This document shows, piece by piece, positions 59,650-64,000 of a stretch of 64,000 bases of DNA. Position 1 is the stretch's first letter; every line of letters begins with the position of its first letter. This DNA comes from Uranotaenia lowii (lineage: Eukaryota > Arthropoda > Insecta > Diptera > Culicidae): assembly GCF_029784155.1 (NCBI RefSeq), contig NC_073693.1, positions 148,058,843-148,122,842 of the forward strand, in the 5' to 3' direction. Below the pieces are notes generated by a model. That model had not been told where the DNA came from. It was given only the letters and a program-made list of their open reading frames with translations, and made no database searches. The translations under genes were made by a program, and so were the position numbers.

Positions 59650-60842
59650 TAAATTTGATTTTAACATGGATATTTTTGTACTTGTTTCTGCATTTATTGT
59701 TTGACTGAATTAAAATAAATGAATTTTGCATTTATTAATTCGAGCAAATAAATATTTTTCTATGAAATCCGAAAAAATACACTTGCAATTCAACCTCATG
59801 TAATACTGCGTAAAGAATACAGTCAATATCACATAGCATGAATCGTGTTTAAAATAATGCATGATTTTCAGTGTACATTGGATTCATTACTATTTCATCA
59901 AGTTTTCCTATATTACTACAACGCTGTTGTCTGAACCTAGCACTATGCTGTTGGAGGATGACAGAAAATGAATTTGGTAAACAAGCGAGTATTTTTAGTA
60001 AAATCAGTGATTTAAAGTTTTTTTTAAATCAAATAAGCATTTCTAGAGGAACATTTCAATACGTCCTATCTGCTTTGATAGATTTCTCTCAGACGTCTAA
60101 AGAATATTTTCAACCTTATGCTATTCTCAACTAAACTTATTTACCTATCCAATTCTCATAACATTTTACCATTAGTAGATCTTTGCGATTTCCAAACCAT
60201 ACGATTTTGACCATATTCACTCGTCAAATACCATCCAAAACATCAATTTAACAACTGCTATTAGAACACACAATACCCGTTTTTTAATTATCTATAACCC
60301 AGTCACTCGTCTACAACTTGAGTAACGAAAAAACGAATTTGCTCCATCGGACCAACCAATGATCTAAAAGATATAAATCAGAGATCCATATTCAAAAACA
60401 AACTGCTTCAAATATTTAAGAAAAAAATTAGTTGTTAAATAAATCGAACAAAGCTAGCTTTTAATATATTTATAATTATGTAGCGTTAATTCAGTGTAAT
60501 CTTAGTCTTAAAATATAAAATATCTTTTAATTCTAGTATAACCTTATTTGTATAATTTGTTAAAATTTTTTTTGTCTCAATCATGAATCTTTTTAAAGGA
60601 ATTCATTTTCTTTTGAGATTCAAAGTGTAAGTTAGTTCAAATATTATTCGTCACGTTTCCTCGCAATTTATTAAAAAAAAATGGTTTCTTAGCATGAGTA
60701 AATTTAGCTCGTGTTTTATTTCTTTCTCTTTCTTTTCTTCACTTCCTGCCAGACGTGCTGAGAACAGTAGCATTCAATACCGGGGGCTTAAATGAGCTAT
60801 TTGGTGTGGGGGATTGTGGTGGGCCTCTATTTTTATTTAAAA
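59650..60842. other. unannotated very AT-rich stretch
   Basis: No gene or repeat structure seen apart from short A/T runs. Confidence 0.4.
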
Positions 60843-62327
60843 CTAGCTGATCCCGTAAGAACTCCGATTCGATTTCAACTATTAATGTGCGAAGATGATA
60901 TTGCTTTTGAATAATGAAGTCTATGCATTTTCATGACAATATTACATAAAACATTCAACAGTATTGAAGATGACCCTTTCACTTGTTCTTCAACTAAAAA
61001 CTATAAATTCAAGATTTATAACTATCTAATAGAATACCTGTGAGTGTACCTCGATCGGTTGCACAATGCAACATCATACTAATATTGTAAAAACATTGAT
61101 TTGTTAGTATCGTCGACTCTTTTCTTGACCTGGACGTGCTCTTCTTATGCCCAATGACCCAAAATTTGATTGGCAAAACTTTCAATATGAACAACCCTTT
61201 TGGCCGACCTGTGACCCGAAATTATGAACTACTCCTTTTTTCCGACGTCGATCGGAAATTGGACACATGTTCATGACAATATTTCAATAACAGCGAACAA
61301 CTAAAACGGATGACCCCTGACCCAAAACTTGATGCCTAACATTTTTTACCTTTCCCTCAAAACTTCAATTTGCAAATTGCCAACTCAATCGAATGTATTA
61401 CAACGACACTATCATTAAAACAATGAACACATAATATGGACGACCTCTGGCCCGAAATTGGACAATCGAGATGAATTGTTCGTCACAAAAACTCCTTAAA
61501 CTCCTATCCTCCTCATGAAATCAATAGCCCTTCTCTCGAAACTCTCATGAGCAAAGTTTCTTCACAGTCTGATGCATAATCACGATAATATATATCGCAA
61601 AAACGGTGAACAGTTTATATGGACGACCCCATTTTTCCACCCCTGACCCATAACTTGGAACCGGAAAACAATTCTTTTAAAATTATTTGCGAAAAGAGTG
61701 AACAGTTTATATTGACCACCCCTTTGGCCGACCCTTGAAACAAAATTGCTAACCAAAAATAATTGCCCGTCCCTTAAACCCCCATGCGCAAGTTTTCATC
61801 TCAATCCTGTGCATAATATCCCGAGAACAGTTCATATAGACAACCCCTTCGGCCGACCGCTGATCCAAAATTTTATATTATGGAACGGGCACCTAAAACC
61901 CCTGAAGTTTGATATTTGAAATCGATTGTCTGCCCTCAAAAACTCTCGTGTGTAAATTTTCATTTCAATCCAGTGAACCATAACGTCAATTTCACTAAAA
62001 CAGTATGTGTGTTGTATGGACGGCCCCTTTTGTCGACCCCTGACACAAAATTTGATACCTGAAATCAATTCCTCGTCCATCAAAATCCCCTTGTGCAAAT
62101 TTTATCTCAATACTACTTATAATATCGGATATATCGCTAAATCACTAATTGTGTTGTATGTACGACCCCTTGAAAAGGGGCCATCCGAAAATCTGAAAAC
62201 ATTTTTCATCATTCCTGGTCCTAATGAGCACTCATACCAAATTTCAGCTCTCTAGGTCTTAAGACGGCTAAGCCGAACGAACAAATAAACAAACAAACAA
62301 ACGGAAATTGCTTTTTGTATATTTAGA
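60843..62327 (-). mobile_element. Helitron-like element H4 with internal ~150-bp repeats
   Basis: In reverse: starts TCTAAATATACAAAAAGC after an A (62328 is T on the plus strand) and ends GGGATCAGCTAG before a T, with (TTTG)n in the head. The body repeats the GGTCGTCCATA/GACGTTATT/GAAAATTTGCAC unit about seven times (61180-62180). Same family and layout as H2. Non-coding. Confidence 0.6.
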
Positions 62328-64000
62328 TAGTATTTGAGTATAAGCAAACAATCGAAGCCAAGCCAAGAACATACATACAAATTGAATTATTGAAAGTCAG
62401 AAATCATAGTGATAGTTCTCAAGAAACAGAAAAGCTGCTTTTAATTTAAATAAATCAGATATTAATAAAAAGTTGTCCGTCACGGCCACTCTGTTTGATC
62501 GCTGATAAATTATTGGAAGGGCAAAAATGGCGAATAATTCATCAAAATTTCATTGTAAGAATGACTCTCCAAGGGAAAGATGGCTTGATAAAAATTAGCC
62601 TAGCCCATGCCACCTGACGTCATTCCACGTGCTGTCGTTTTGTTAGCTCCCAACAAAAGGAGGGAAGAAATTAAACAAACTTTTCCCCGGCTCCAGATAA
62701 TTTACCCATCTCGAGCCATCGGACCCATTTCTCCAGCAACAGTCAGCTTTTAATTTTAAGTTTAGCTGCGCCGAGCATAGCCCGATATTCTTCGGCCTTA
62801 ATATTTAACTTCTTCATATTTTTATTCCGCAATGGATGAGGATCTCGAGCAGCAATTTCCCATTCCTTTGCGAAACAAATTTAATTTAGCTGTAAGGTAC
62901 TTTACATCTTCTTAGAACCGGGCTTTTCCATCAGTTCAAGAGGCCCCGAAAAAAAATGTCGCTAATGCCCCGCCATTTTCCTGGCGCGATGCTGCTGCTG
63001 CTGCCGGTGGCTGTTCTATTTCCGTAGAAGTGGATCGCTATCTCTGGAAAGCTCTTCCCTGTCCATCACCCGCAGGAATCTTTCCAATCGCGGACGAACC
63101 CGTAGTTAAATTAATGCGACTTAATCGTATTTTACAGCACCCGCACTCGAGGGTTGGAGGCACCTGATACCAGAGCAGAGCTATGAATAAGCAAACTCAT
63201 AAAGTTGTTTTCAAAAACAAGCCCACGAGATAATTTAGAAAGTCAGTTTGAAAAAAAAAAACCTGAGAAGCTTAGTTCATTTTAAAACATTGAAATAAAT
63301 GAGAAAGTATTTTTAAAACATGAGTAAGTTACTCTACGTCTCAATTACCATCCCTAGTTTAGTTTCTTTTAACGCTGGCTTTACAGCTTTTGTTCAACTC
63401 ATTCGCCTCTTTAAGTCACAAATCACCTTCCAACTCAAGCGTTGAATCCTCAGAGTCACCTTCCTTGAACGTTCGCCAAAACCCAGTGAAAGTCGAAGCG
63501 CCATCAAAGAATGACATCTAGTAAAAAGTGTCACTGACATGACCCTTCCCTGCATTAATTTCTTCTTGTCGAATTTTTCTAAACGTTCCAAAAAGTCCCA
63601 AGATCGTTTCCGTTGAATATTTGCTTTTGCTGATGATGATGTTGTTGTTGTTGCTCAACAAACCGCCATTGAGTTCGACTAAGCGTCGTCGTCGTCGTCG
63701 TCGGCCAACAAAATGGATTGCTCCCAATTTCTTCTATAAACTTTCCCCGTCCCTGATTGTGTCGCCCGCCATAATTGGTAGATGCGAACGAACGGAAAAT
63801 CATCACTCTTGGCACACCGGAAGGTCGAAAAGCTGATCATCTGGGCTGTACCTTTCAGGGCGTCGTCGCCGACTTCCAGCCGCCAGCGAGATTATACTCC
63901 GGTGCGAAAAAGTCACTGCAATCGCCCGGGATGATGGTGGATGATGATGATGTTAAAAAGAAAAAAAACGAGCCAATCCAAAAAAAAGCAGATGAATAAA
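62328..64000. other. Low-repeat GC-balanced region with trinucleotide runs
   Basis: 62600-63170 and 63390-64000 are single-copy and GC-balanced. Simple runs include (CTG)n at 62990-63003, (GTT)n near 63640, (GTC)n at 63685-63704 and (GAT)n at 63935-63952. Several frames of 65-78 codons run through the trinucleotide runs on both strands, which reflects the repeats. No domain recognised; may lie near a host gene beyond the window. Confidence 0.35.

Larger units (their letters stand above)
56361..59650 (+). mobile_element. hAT transposon remnant with nested MITE
   Basis: A plausible left end, CAGTCTTTCTGTACGCGCGC, interrupts H3. 56521-57377 is a MITE inserted in what would be the 5' leader. The broken transposase gene follows at 57579-59498, then AATAAA at 59606 and a 19-base C tract (59631-59649). 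I could not find a matching right TIR or the 8-bp duplication, so the right end is missing, diverged or beyond my reading. Confidence 0.55.

Noticed and set aside
63621..63836. Arginine-rich frame over the GTC run as a nuclear protein
   Set aside because: It is a product of the trinucleotide repeat; frames exist on both strands and no flanking domain is seen.

Overview
This is eukaryotic nuclear DNA and almost entirely non-genic. It is AT-rich, full of A/T and C/G homopolymers, and packed with nested transposable-element remnants. The mix (Ty3/gypsy, Jockey-type non-LTR, hAT, Tc1/mariner, Helitron-like, many MITEs with TA, TTA or TTAA target duplications, tRNA-derived SINE-like pieces) fits a dipteran with a large repeat-rich genome, most probably a mosquito. 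That assignment is inferred from repeat style; no host gene names it. I found no intact host protein gene, rRNA or canonical tRNA. The window is probably intergenic or the inside of a very large intron.

Layout. 0-6.4 kb: unannotated sequence, a 0.7-kb terminal-inverted-repeat (TIR) element, and repeat family R interrupted by TIR element S1. 6.4-11 kb: a decayed Ty3/gypsy pol into which a 5'-truncated Jockey-type retrotransposon has inserted. 11.4-12.5 kb: a foldback element split by a poly-C-ended element. 12.5-17.1 kb: a non-repetitive island, then R again carrying an inverted tandem array with a palindromic core. 18.6-32.5 kb: MITEs, S2, two abutting Helitron-like elements, a MITE nested in a MITE, a 1.6-kb TA-flanked element and a Harbinger-like MITE. 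33.4-36.4 kb: palindromic MITEs and a minus-strand non-LTR 3' end. 38-40.4 kb: a TTAA-flanked element holding a TA-flanked insertion. 40.8-44.7 kb: a large foldback whose centre retains pieces of a Tc1/mariner-like transposase. 47.2-48.2 kb: a TIR element with a tRNA-like unit plus T-tract in each arm. 49.7-53.7 kb: a minisatellite, a mariner-type helix-turn-helix (HTH) fragment, a SINE-like unit and more MITEs. 56.1-59.65 kb: a broken hAT transposase gene in a composite with a Helitron-like piece and a MITE. 60.8-62.3 kb: a minus-strand Helitron-like element.

The window can be read as a stratigraphy of insertions. In several places a second copy of the host repeat elsewhere in the window gives a near-empty site, so the boundaries and target duplications of the inserted element can be read directly. 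Low-repeat islands (about 12.9-14.1, 20.2-21.1, 34.6-35.5, 45.8-46.7, 54.0-55.8, 62.6-64.0 kb) are the best places for unrecognised regulatory sequence or small exons. I see no convincing new enzymatic or defence system.
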